Of a stretch of DNA of 64,000 nt, positions 17,324-24,479 are shown piece after piece; within the stretch, counting starts at the first letter, position 1; each line of letters starts with the position of its first letter. A program made the position numbers and the translations under genes. The DNA comes from Gammaproteobacteria bacterium (lineage in GTDB: Bacteria; Pseudomonadota; Gammaproteobacteria; Steroidobacterales; Steroidobacteraceae), in the NCBI GenBank assembly GCA_028293765.1, contig JAQGOG010000058.1, positions 17,239 to 81,238 of the forward strand, read 5' to 3'. The notes below the pieces were generated by a model, which saw only the letters and a list, made by a program, of their open reading frames with translations, was not told where the DNA came from and did not search any database.

Positions 17324-18352
17324 TCAGGCCGGCTTGATGTGGAAGATCCGCTCGGCGTTTTTGTGATAGATCTTCGCCTTGTCCTCATCCGAGATCGGGG
17401 CCGCATCCATGAAGGCCACCGCGGGCGCCGAGGGCTGGTACGGATAGTCGATCGCCCACAGCACATTGTCCGCGCCGATCTTCTTGATCGAATACTCGAG
17501 CGCCAGGGGATCCTCCACGCCGCTCGTGGTGATCACGAAATTGCGGCGGAAGTATTCGTCCATCGTCAGTTGCGTCTTGGGTGACCGCCCGGTCTTCTGC
17601 GAGCGCGAATTCATGAACGTGAGGCGCCAGAGCCAGAAATGCACCGCCTCGCCCATGTGGCCGATGCAGATCTTGAGTTTCGGGAAATGATCGAACACAC
17701 CCGAGGCCATCATCCGCACGACGTGCGTGCCGACCTCCATCCCGTAACCCCACATGGCCGAATCCATGCCGTAGTGCTGCAACGGTCCCTTGAAATTGTC
17801 CGAGGCGGCCCGCGGATGAATGTAGATGCAAGCGTCTAGGGCTTCCGCGGCCTCGAGCACCGGCCAGTACTTCGGGTTGTCGAAATACTCGCTGTTGGTG
17901 TGTGAGTTGACTATGAAGCCGTTGAGCTTGAGCTTGTTGATGGCCCGCTCCATTTCCTTCGCGGCCCGCTTCGGAGCGTGCGGCGCGAAGCTCGCAAGAC
18001 CCGCAAAGCGCGCCGGGTGGCGCGAGATGACTTCCGCGAGCCGATCGTTGGCCAGCGTCGCGAGCTCGCTGGCGGTGTCGGCATCGAACATCTGCACGCC
18101 GGGAGCGGTGAGAGACAGCAGATGCATGTCCACCCCGTTCTGGTCCATGTCGCGCAGCCGGGCAACCTCGATGTCCAGCAACCCTTCCAGAAACCCCAAC
18201 ACCCCATAGCCCGGATCCTGGTCGTAGATGCCTCTCACGAGCTGGAGGTCGAGGCTCTCGCTCGGAACGCGGGAAACCTCCTGCAGCTTCTGGGCGACCT
18301 CCGGAATGGAGAAGGCTTCTTCGGTAGCGATCTTGCGGAATTTGCCGGCCAT
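17324..18352 (-). CDS. Amidohydrolase-family decarboxylase (LigW / gamma-resorcylate decarboxylase-like)
   Basis: This amidohydrolase_2 protein of about 342 residues starts at ATG 18352, with GAGG eight bases upstream. The pattern matches 5-carboxyvanillate decarboxylase (LigW) and related non-oxidative decarboxylases: an N-terminal KIATEEAFS metal-binding segment, NGFIVNSHTNSEY, IYIHP for a metal-ligand His, IGHMGEA for the catalytic His, and a late WAIDYPYQ Asp. Such enzymes use one divalent metal to remove a carboxylate from a phenolic acid. The location beside alkene-cleaving oxygenases supports a role in lignin-type aromatic catabolism. The exact substrate is inferred only, and a hydrolase function is the alternative. 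Confidence 0.85.
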   Translation of the reverse strand: MAGKFRKIATEEAFSIPEVAQKLQEVSRVPSESLDLQLVRGIYDQDPGYGVLGFLEGLLDIEVARLRDMDQNGVDMHLLSLTAPGVQMFDADTASELATLANDRLAEVISRHPARFAGLASFAPHAPKRAAKEMERAINKLKLNGFIVNSHTNSEYFDNPKYWPVLEAAEALDACIYIHPRAASDNFKGPLQHYGMDSAMWGYGMEVGTHVVRMMASGVFDHFPKLKICIGHMGEAVHFWLWRLTFMNSRSQKTGRSPKTQLTMDEYFRRNFVITTSGVEDPLALEYSIKKIGADNVLWAIDYPYQPSAPAVAFMDAAPISDEDKAKIYHKNAERIFHIKPA

Positions 18353-18530
18353 GTCAGTGCCTCGACTTCGGTTCATGAGAAAAGACGCGGGTTTGCGCCG
18401 GGCACCAGCATAGCGGCAGAGGACATATTCAACCGTTCATGCCAGCCGGTTTGACCACGGTGCGGCCGTTACTGGCACCGCAGGGCCGGAAAGCCCTCTC
18501 GGCCACCGACGAATGTCGCACCAAGGCAGC

Positions 18531-18824
18531 TTAAGTTGCATCGGGCACATCCCGGGCGACCCGGGCGACCCGCCGCGCTGAAAGGGCCCCTTCAAGCTGT
18601 GCGCGGATGCTGCTGAGCGAATTGGGCCCGAACTCGTGCCCGGCGAAATGGCCCGGGCCCGTGTTGATGCCTACCACCGCCCCCGTCCTGTCGAGAATCG
18701 GCGCCCCGCTCGTCTGCTTCGGCATCGCCGAGGCAAGCCACCCCGTCGATCTACCGCGACGGGCCCCATCAAAGCGCCACGTCACAGCGCGTAATCCTAC
18801 GTACTCATCTTTTGCGGTCCCCAC
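18531..18824 (-). pseudogene. Remnant of a trypsin-like serine protease C-terminus
   Basis: The 97-residue frame contains MPKQTSGAPILDRTGAVVGI followed by NTGPGHF, the pattern around the catalytic Ser of trypsin-like/HtrA-type proteases (here TSGAP, Ser near 18709). The rest of the protease fold (His and Asp segments) is not present upstream, where the SnoaL gene ends instead. The piece overlaps the 3' end of that gene by 28 bases. It is best read as a decayed fragment; a genuine short ORF is the alternative. Confidence 0.45.
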
Positions 18825-19621
18825 ATTTTCCCCGTCACCGGGTGCGGATAGTGGAACGGGACGACGCGCGTCTCCGGCCAGGCCTGTGGGACGTCTGCCA
18901 CGAGTTCGTCCGGCCCATGCGGGTCCTCCGGAAATTTCTTCGTCAGCGGCTGAAGGTGCACGCTGCTATGCGCCCAACCCTGCTCGTAGTTGGCCTGCCA
19001 GAGCATGTTGTAATTCAACACTTTGATCTTCCAGATACCGGCGTCCTTCACGTACGTGTTCTCGTAAATACCGGCCTCCCAGAATTGCGTCGGCACACCG
19101 GGTATGGGTTTGGTGCTCTCGTGGATGCCGCCCGTCTGCACGTTGCGAAAGCGCCCGCGGGCAGACAGGCCATCGGCTGCCACGTCGATGATGTCCTGCA
19201 TCTGCAGGTGATCCAGCAGCAGACCCCGTATCGGACCGTTGTAACCATTGGTCCACAAATTGCGAAACCAGCCGCAGTACAGGCGCCGCACGCCCGTCTT
19301 GCCCTTGTAGACTCCGTTCAGGAAATACAGTTCGCTGTCGTCGGCAAACAGATCGACTGTTTCATCGTACAGGCACTTGTCAGTGTAGTAACCGTACGCG
19401 AACTGCAGGCGCCGAACCTCGTGCACGTCTTTCAACATGGTCAGCTCGCGCGCCATTTGCGCCATCTGTTTCTGCATGGCCTTGATCGTGTCGTCGGCCG
19501 TTGCCGTTGCCGCCGGTTGCGCTCCGCGGCTCACCTTCGCGGCCAGCGCGACCGGAACGACAGCGAGCATGGAGCTCACCCTGCCAAGAAAGGATCGACG
19601 TGGTGTTGTCGTCGTGTCCAC
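18797..19621 (-). CDS. Tat-exported SnoaL-like protein (stand-alone relative of the triple-repeat unit)
   Basis: This protein of about 274 residues begins at GTG 19621, with GAGGGGGA upstream; an ATG farther upstream (19708) lacks such a site. The N-terminus carries a twin-arginine motif (PRRSFLG) and a hydrophobic segment. A short Met/Gln-rich helix follows, then a SnoaL-like domain with FAYGYYTDKCLYDETVDLFAD, and the tail VPFHYPHPVTGKMWGP. The domain plus the HYPxPVTG tail match one complete repeat unit of the fusion at 1309-4359. The role is unknown; SnoaL proteins may be cyclases, isomerases or binding proteins. Context (aromatic/terpenoid catabolism) is the only hint. Confidence 0.85.
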   Translation of the reverse strand: MDTTTTPRRSFLGRVSSMLAVVPVALAAKVSRGAQPAATATADDTIKAMQKQMAQMARELTMLKDVHEVRRLQFAYGYYTDKCLYDETVDLFADDSELYFLNGVYKGKTGVRRLYCGWFRNLWTNGYNGPIRGLLLDHLQMQDIIDVAADGLSARGRFRNVQTGGIHESTKPIPGVPTQFWEAGIYENTYVKDAGIWKIKVLNYNMLWQANYEQGWAHSSVHLQPLTKKFPEDPHGPDELVADVPQAWPETRVVPFHYPHPVTGKMWGPQKMST

Positions 19622-20056
19622 AGTTCCCCCTCGAGCTGTCACGCGAATGGAGCGCGTGAAAGATACGATAGACGAGAATGCCCGGCGGGGAACGCCCGCA
19701 TCGATCACGTCCGTGGGATGGACGCGGCCGGCTGGGCGGGGGCCGCCAAGGCGCGGGCGGCACGGTGGTACGTTTACCCATAAGAATCAAATAGTTATAA
19801 TCTGTAGGCCACGCCGGCGACATAAGAGTGCGTGCGGCATGTTGTGCGAGCAACAGAAGCTCTCAAACACCATTTGCCCGATTCGGCTTACGCCGCTTGG
19901 GAGCTCGTGAGGTCGATGCCAGATATTGCCAATAGCACGCAATAGACGTTGCGTCCGGCGTACCAAGGTGTGGGCGTGGTTCGGGCTCTCAACCTAACTA
20001 CACTACACACTCGGACGCAGGCCGGTTGGCCCGGGCGCGAGCGGTCGGACTTTGCC
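19622..20056. other. Intergenic region without recognised gene
   Basis: About 435 bases between the Tat-SnoaL start and the end of the diguanylate cyclase gene. It must hold the promoter of the SnoaL gene. No convincing ORF, repeat or RNA gene was seen; an AT-rich patch (CAAATAGTTATAAT near 19788) could be a promoter element. Confidence 0.4.
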
Positions 20057-21916
20057 TCAGCCAGCAGACCGGCCCGCGTACTGAAGGAATTCCCCTGTCG
20101 TCGCGACGACCGTTAGGGGAGCGATGTCGCTAAGCGCGTCGTGGAGAACAACACGGTTGCGGCCTGTGCGCTTGGCCTCGTAGAGCGCGGCATCGGCGTG
20201 AGCCAGCAACAGCCCCAGCTCATATCCGGACGAGCCGCTTGCTGCAACTCCGAAACTCGCAGAGACGTTGGCCTTCGTGGCACCCTGATGCGCAGTGATT
20301 CCCGCAATGGTCATGCGCAACTGCTCCGCGCGCTTTCGAGCTTCCTCCAGATTGCAAGTCGGCAGCAATATACCGAACTCCTCACCTCCGAAGCGGCCGA
20401 AAATCTCGGTTTTGCCCAGATGGGCCTTACACGCCGACACCGTCCGCTTCAGCACGAAATCGCCGGTGGCGTGTCCGTACTTGTCGTTGATCGCTTTGAA
20501 GTGATCCAAATCGCAGAGAATGATGCTGACGTGCTCGCCCGTTTTCCGGCTGAGCTCCAGCGTCCTCTCGGCCTGCTCGATGAAATATGGCCGATTGCAG
20601 ATTCCGGTGAGCCCGTCCAGCTGCGACAGGCTCTGGAAATGCAGCTGCGAGCGCTTGGTCCGATATGCCCACAGAGCGATGAAGACGAGTGTCATCGTCA
20701 ACAGCACGATATACAGCCGACTGGTCTCCACCGCCTTGCCGCTGAGCTCCCGTTCCAACTGCAGCACATGATTCTGTTTGTTGAGCGCTTCGACCTGCAG
20801 CTTATTGGCGATGTTCTCGTGATTCACCTTCTGAAATGCCAGGTGCCGCGCGCTCAGGTCATCCAGGTAAGCCTTATCGGCAGCCGAATATTGCTCGTGG
20901 AAGCCAAGGGCTGCTTTGAAGTCCCCCTGCTGCTTCGCAAGCTCATACAGGACGCGGTACGCGATGACCAGTTGGTCGTTGAACCCCTGCAGCTTGCTGC
21001 CCGTGACGTTCCAGGCCAATTGCCGTGCCAGCGCCGGGGAGCCTTTTCTTCGGTAGGCATCGGCCAATAGCGCGTCGTACGTGGCAAGCAAGCGCGGATT
21101 GCGGCTCACCTCTACTTCGCCGTAATGCTCCTGCAGTACCTTGACGGCGTCGTCGAACCTGCCCTGCTCAATATAAGTTTTCGCTGCGCTGATCCTGAGA
21201 GAGTTGGCGTTGTTGATCTCGCCGACCTTGACGCACGCATCGAGGCCGTTTTGGATTTCGGAGCCGACGCTCTTGAGCCGGCCGCTTTCGTAAAGCGTCT
21301 GCAGCTTCAGCCGCCCTCCCTTGCACAGACCACGGCCTGCCCAATTATCATCGATCACGATCTGCGAATAGCTCATGCTCAGATCGTATTGTCCGACTTC
21401 GTTATAGAGCTCGGCCGCATCCATCAGGCTCTGCTCACGAGCTGTCTTGTCGGCAACTTGCGGCAGCAACTGGAGTACATCGCTCAGCCGCGAAAACGCT
21501 TCCTCATAGCGCTTTGCAAGCTCCAGCACGTTGACAGCGGTGGCGCCCGCCCGTAATCGAAGGGTAACGTCCTTCGTTCCGTCGATGAGCGCCACTAGGC
21601 GGGAGATCGAGGTCTCGTTGTCACCGTCGTAGGCGCTCTTCCACGCTTGGAGGTAGCGCAAATAGTCATGCTGCGCCGCCGTCAGGTTCTCGGCGCGCCT
21701 CTCCACGGACTGCAGGATGGCGGTGAACTCCACATAGTTGGAGGTCCGCACGTTATCGGCCTTGCGAAGCAGCAGTGTTGCGTCATCAGCGTCGCTCGCC
21801 ACCGCAAGGCTCGCGAGCAGCATGAACAGGCAAGCAAGCCCGCCCGGTACGAACCCCCGAGCGGAGCGTGCGCGACCGAATCGCCTGGATCGCTTATGCC
21901 ACACGTTTCGCGGCAC
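20057..21916 (-). CDS. TPR-containing membrane diguanylate cyclase (GGDEF)
   Basis: This 619-residue protein has an N-terminal signal/anchor (CLFMLLASLAVAS), a periplasmic region of about 370 residues that reads as tetratricopeptide-like helices, one transmembrane helix (LYIVLLTMTLVFIALWAY) and a cytoplasmic GGDEF domain. The catalytic loop is intact (GRFGGEEF), with DGLTGICNRPYF and CDLDHFKAINDKYGH, so it should make cyclic di-GMP. The product-inhibition RxxD site expected just before GGEEF is absent (the sequence there is LGKTEIF). The start is GTG 21916, inside the last codons of the borosin precursor gene; a second GTG at 21904 is possible. The 23-base overlap suggests co-transcription and coupled translation with the RiPP locus. 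Confidence 0.9.
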   Translation of the reverse strand: MPRNVWHKRSRRFGRARSARGFVPGGLACLFMLLASLAVASDADDATLLLRKADNVRTSNYVEFTAILQSVERRAENLTAAQHDYLRYLQAWKSAYDGDNETSISRLVALIDGTKDVTLRLRAGATAVNVLELAKRYEEAFSRLSDVLQLLPQVADKTAREQSLMDAAELYNEVGQYDLSMSYSQIVIDDNWAGRGLCKGGRLKLQTLYESGRLKSVGSEIQNGLDACVKVGEINNANSLRISAAKTYIEQGRFDDAVKVLQEHYGEVEVSRNPRLLATYDALLADAYRRKGSPALARQLAWNVTGSKLQGFNDQLVIAYRVLYELAKQQGDFKAALGFHEQYSAADKAYLDDLSARHLAFQKVNHENIANKLQVEALNKQNHVLQLERELSGKAVETSRLYIVLLTMTLVFIALWAYRTKRSQLHFQSLSQLDGLTGICNRPYFIEQAERTLELSRKTGEHVSIILCDLDHFKAINDKYGHATGDFVLKRTVSACKAHLGKTEIFGRFGGEEFGILLPTCNLEEARKRAEQLRMTIAGITAHQGATKANVSASFGVAASGSSGYELGLLLAHADAALYEAKRTGRNRVVLHDALSDIAPLTVVATTGEFLQYAGRSAG

Positions 21917-22268
21917 GATTGCGCGACTTCACGTCAGTTTCCTCATCCTCGTCGTCTTCATCCGCTTCATCTTCGTCCTCTTCCTCGTCGGCGTCGTCGT
22001 CCTCTTCCTCGTCGTCGTCCTCGTCGTCGTCCTCGTCTTCTTCCTCTTCTGTTTCCTCTTCCTCGTCCGGCACGTTAATGAGGCAGCAGACATTCGTATT
22101 CACGCCGAGCAGCGCCTCGAGCGCGCGTTGATCTTTGTCGAAGAGAGCGACCCGCAGAGCAGGCTCGATCCCAGCGCTTTCGAGCGCTTTCTCCACCGCA
22201 TCGCCCGCAGCGTGCCGCAGCTGCGCGTCCTGGCCAAACCTCTCCAGAAGATCAATGACATTCGACAC
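21894..22268 (-). CDS. Borosin precursor peptide 1 with Cys-Cys core and polyacidic tail
   Basis: This 124-residue peptide starts at GTG, with GAGGAGAAG upstream. Residues 1-56 match the helical borosin-binding leader of split borosin precursors (SonA type): IDLLERFGQDAQLRHA, then an amphipathic helix, then ALEALLGV. The presumed core is NTNVCCLINVP (57-67), with Cys61-Cys62. Residues 68-110 are a low-complexity tail in which 40 of 43 residues are Asp or Glu, ending in a basic KSRNRAAKRVA. The leader and core align without gaps to the second precursor at 22428-22715. The modifying enzyme is at 22815-23612. The stop lies within the next gene (GGDEF). Expected modification: backbone N-methylation of core residues. 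Peptide class is inferred from leader and enzyme together. Confidence 0.8.
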   Translation of the reverse strand: MSNVIDLLERFGQDAQLRHAAGDAVEKALESAGIEPALRVALFDKDQRALEALLGVNTNVCCLINVPDEEEETEEEEDEDDDEDDDEEEDDDADEEEDEDEADEDDEDEETDVKSRNRAAKRVA

Positions 22269-22427
22269 GGACGCTTCTCCTCGTTAGGTGCAAAAAATCG
22301 CGGCAAGACAACAGCTCGCGTTCGCCGATCAACTCCTCACGCCTGCAACCGTCGCGCAAGCGGGACACGGGCGAGGTGAGCCACCCGGCGTTTCCGGGCG
22401 CCCGCGCGACGAATTGATGACGCGTCG

Positions 22428-22715
22428 TCAGGCAGTACGGCTCAGATGCAATCGGCTTGCGATGGACTGCGGATCCGCCTTCCGTGGCTTCTCGCCCTCA
22501 GGGTCCTCTCCCAGGGGAACTGCGCTCAGGCAGCATACATTGCTGCCGACTCCAAGCAGAGTCTCCAGCATTCGCTGGTTGCCCTCCAGTATTGCGGCAC
22601 GCAGTTCAGGAATCATGTGCGCCTCGCTCAACGCCCGCTCGAGCACCGCCTCCGATGCATGGCGCAAACCGGAATCCTGACCCAGTCTTTCCAGAAAATC
22701 GATGCCATTCGACAC
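22428..22715 (-). CDS. Borosin precursor peptide 2
   Basis: This 95-residue peptide starts at GTG with AGGAGAAA upstream. The leader IDFLERLGQDSGLRHA...LLGV and the core region SNVCCLSAVP (Cys61-Cys62) line up residue for residue with precursor 1, so the two are paralogues. Its tail differs completely: PLGEDPEGEKPRKADPQSIA and a few more residues, mixed charge, no polyacidic run. It lies 99 bases downstream of the methyltransferase stop and 159 bases upstream of precursor 1. Conservation of leader and core with free divergence of the tail is what one expects of a modified peptide whose core is under selection. The product and any leader protease are unknown. Confidence 0.8.
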   Translation of the reverse strand: MSNGIDFLERLGQDSGLRHASEAVLERALSEAHMIPELRAAILEGNQRMLETLLGVGSNVCCLSAVPLGEDPEGEKPRKADPQSIASRLHLSRTA

Positions 22716-22814
22716 GAATTTCTCCTGCGAATACAGGCCCTTAGTGTCTCGACTATCAACTCCACTACCAGGGGACCCCTCGTATGCAGTGGTCCGCCTT
22801 GACTTCCGATCCGG

Positions 22815-23612
22815 CTACCCGTGATTCATCGCAGCATCCAGGGCGCTCAGACGTTCGCGGATCTCGAGGTCCGGCTCCAGAGCTCTCGCCGGCGGGATGA
22901 CCAAGGTGGCATGCATGTCGATCTGCGCATCGGGCAGTTTGCCGAGCGCGATCCGTTCCATCCGGGGTTGATGCATGGGCAGGGTCACCGCCTTGTAGAT
23001 GATGACCTCATGGCCGAGGTCATAGTCGCGGGCCAGTACATCGACGAGCACTTGCCGGTACCGCGTGTCGGTGGAAAACCGTGCGAACGACTGGTCGCCC
23101 GCGACGCCGATCTGCCAGAGGATCAGGTAGGCGGAGGTATCGATGCGGCGCCGGTAGAACATCAGCTGGCTGGCTTCGAAATGCTGACAGCCGTAGCGCC
23201 CCGGATCGATTCCCAGATCGGCGTACAGGCAGTCTTCAGCAGAAACCGCGGGCTCCATGTGGGCGCGGTAGCCTTCGCCGCGGGCTGCTTTGATGGCCTT
23301 GTGCGGGACGAGAGCGAATACGCCGGGGTGGCCGTAGAACGCCCCGCAGACCTGCTTGCCCGCGCGGACCTCGGACAACATGGCGTCGACCATCTGGCGA
23401 TAGGTCTCCAGACGCGACTTACCTTCCCTGTAGAAGGATTGGAGGCTGCGCACGTCGGAATGCATCCTCGCCAGCCATAGCTCGATGATACCGTCCGAAA
23501 GGCCGGCGAAGACGACGTCCGACTTTTCGATGTAGCTTCTGGCCAAAGGCGTGATATGGGACCCCAGCGTCATGCCCATTCCTACACATACCAGGCTCCC
23601 AGGACCATCCAT
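22815..23612 (-). CDS. Borosin-type peptide alpha-N-methyltransferase (split, no fused core)
   Basis: This 265-residue enzyme of the tetrapyrrole-methylase (Corrin/porphyrin methyltransferase) fold matches the fungal OphMA and bacterial SonM borosin enzymes closely. Shared features are GMGMTLGSHIT near the N-terminus, FYREGKSRLETYRQM with Tyr61, Arg67 and Tyr71 at the positions of the OphMA catalytic residues Tyr66, Arg72 and Tyr76, the SAM-site FYGHPGVF, PAVSAEDCLYADLGIDP and LILWQIGVAGD. It would methylate backbone amides of a peptide core using SAM. Unlike OphMA it has no C-terminal core, ending soon after LVIPPARALEPD; the two separate precursor genes downstream supply it. The start is ATG 23612 (GGGGG upstream); a TTG two codons earlier is less likely. 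Confidence 0.9.
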   Translation of the reverse strand: MDGPGSLVCVGMGMTLGSHITPLARSYIEKSDVVFAGLSDGIIELWLARMHSDVRSLQSFYREGKSRLETYRQMVDAMLSEVRAGKQVCGAFYGHPGVFALVPHKAIKAARGEGYRAHMEPAVSAEDCLYADLGIDPGRYGCQHFEASQLMFYRRRIDTSAYLILWQIGVAGDQSFARFSTDTRYRQVLVDVLARDYDLGHEVIIYKAVTLPMHQPRMERIALGKLPDAQIDMHATLVIPPARALEPDLEIRERLSALDAAMNHG

Positions 23613-23742
23613 GCGCAAACCCCCGTGGCAATCGTCTGCGTAGGACCTTATCCAAAATCCACGCTAGCCGACACTTGGCCGGCAGAGGCCTCGCGGCGAC
23701 GGGCGGCCCGATTTTTCGCATCGATGCGTTTTGTCACCCCGT

Positions 23743-24096
23743 TCAACGGGCGGCGATCACGCCGATCTCGACGGCGTACTCCGTGGTAGCGAGCTTCGCC
23801 TCCACGCACGCACGCGCGGGAGTAGCGCCCGGCGGCACCCACTTGTCCCACACGCCGTTCATCTCGTCGAACTTCCTGATGTCAGCCAACCACACCGTTA
23901 CCGACAGGATCCTGGATTTATCGGTCCCGGCGGCGGCCAGCAGTGCATCGATCCGCTGCAGGATGTTTTTCGTCTGCTCGTGCACCGAGGCACCCTTTGC
24001 CTCGGATGCCACCTGGCCCGCCAGGTAAACCAGATCGTTGTGAATGACCGCCTGGCTCATGCGCGGGCCAGTTTCTAAACGCTCGATGCCTGCCAT
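23743..24096 (-). CDS. RidA/YjgF/YER057c/UK114 family protein
   Basis: This 117-residue RidA-fold protein starts at ATG 24096 (AAGGGGAGA upstream). Typical segments are NDLVYLAGQVASE, VHEQTKNILQRIDALLAAAG, VTVWLADIRKFDEMN and the C-terminal PARACVEAKLATTEYAVEIGVIA, in which Arg of PARACVEA is the substrate-binding Arg of imine deaminases. RidA proteins hydrolyse reactive enamine/imine intermediates; many paralogues act in specific catabolic routes. It lies 130 bases upstream of the borosin methyltransferase in the same direction, so it may share a promoter, but a link with the RiPP is not shown. Confidence 0.88.
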   Translation of the reverse strand: MAGIERLETGPRMSQAVIHNDLVYLAGQVASEAKGASVHEQTKNILQRIDALLAAAGTDKSRILSVTVWLADIRKFDEMNGVWDKWVPPGATPARACVEAKLATTEYAVEIGVIAAR

Positions 24097-24434
24097 TGTC
24101 TCCCCTTGGATCTCGCTCAATCGACCGCGGCCACCGCTGCTGCTACCAGGGTAGCGAGGGTGCGCGGAACTGCTGGTGGGGTACAAAGCTAACACCCCGA
24201 TGAAGCGTGGCAGGTTAAGCGCTGCGCCGCGGGCGAGCAATAGCGGGAATTGCAGGAGGTGACGTAAATCGCGAGCCCATTCGAGACCGCCCGGCGCGCA
24301 AGCGAAGTTAGCGATTTTCAGGTAAGGGGGCTTGAGGGCGCGGCCGTACCCAGCCAGACCAGCGCGGTCTTGAGCCGGGGCACGCCTCGGGTCGCGATAC
24401 TTCCGGAATCGCGGGAACTCCGGAGTGCGAGGAG

Positions 24435-24455
24435 GATTTAGACCGAGACTAAATC
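24435..24455. promoter_or_regulatory. Inverted repeat upstream of the catalase gene
   Basis: GATTTAG (24435-24441) and CTAAATC (24449-24455) are perfect inverted arms separated by 7 bases, 25 bases before the catalase ATG. The shape (half-sites with N7 spacing) suits a dimeric regulator. It is the clearest element in the 383-base gap between the RidA and catalase genes, which otherwise shows nothing. It could also act at the mRNA leader. Confidence 0.5.
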
Positions 24456-24479
24456 ACCCCATTCTTTCCGGAGACGACC

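Noticed and set aside
21894..22110. The Ser-rich plus-strand frame opposite the polyacidic tail (21868-22131)
   Set aside because: It is only the complement of the GAN-codon tract; the minus-strand frame has the ribosome site and a paralogue.
22815..23612. Reading the borosin methyltransferase as a cobalamin or siroheme biosynthesis methylase
   Set aside because: The GKSRLETY and AEDCLYADLGIDP blocks are specific to the borosin group, no cob or cys genes are near, and two leader-bearing peptides follow.
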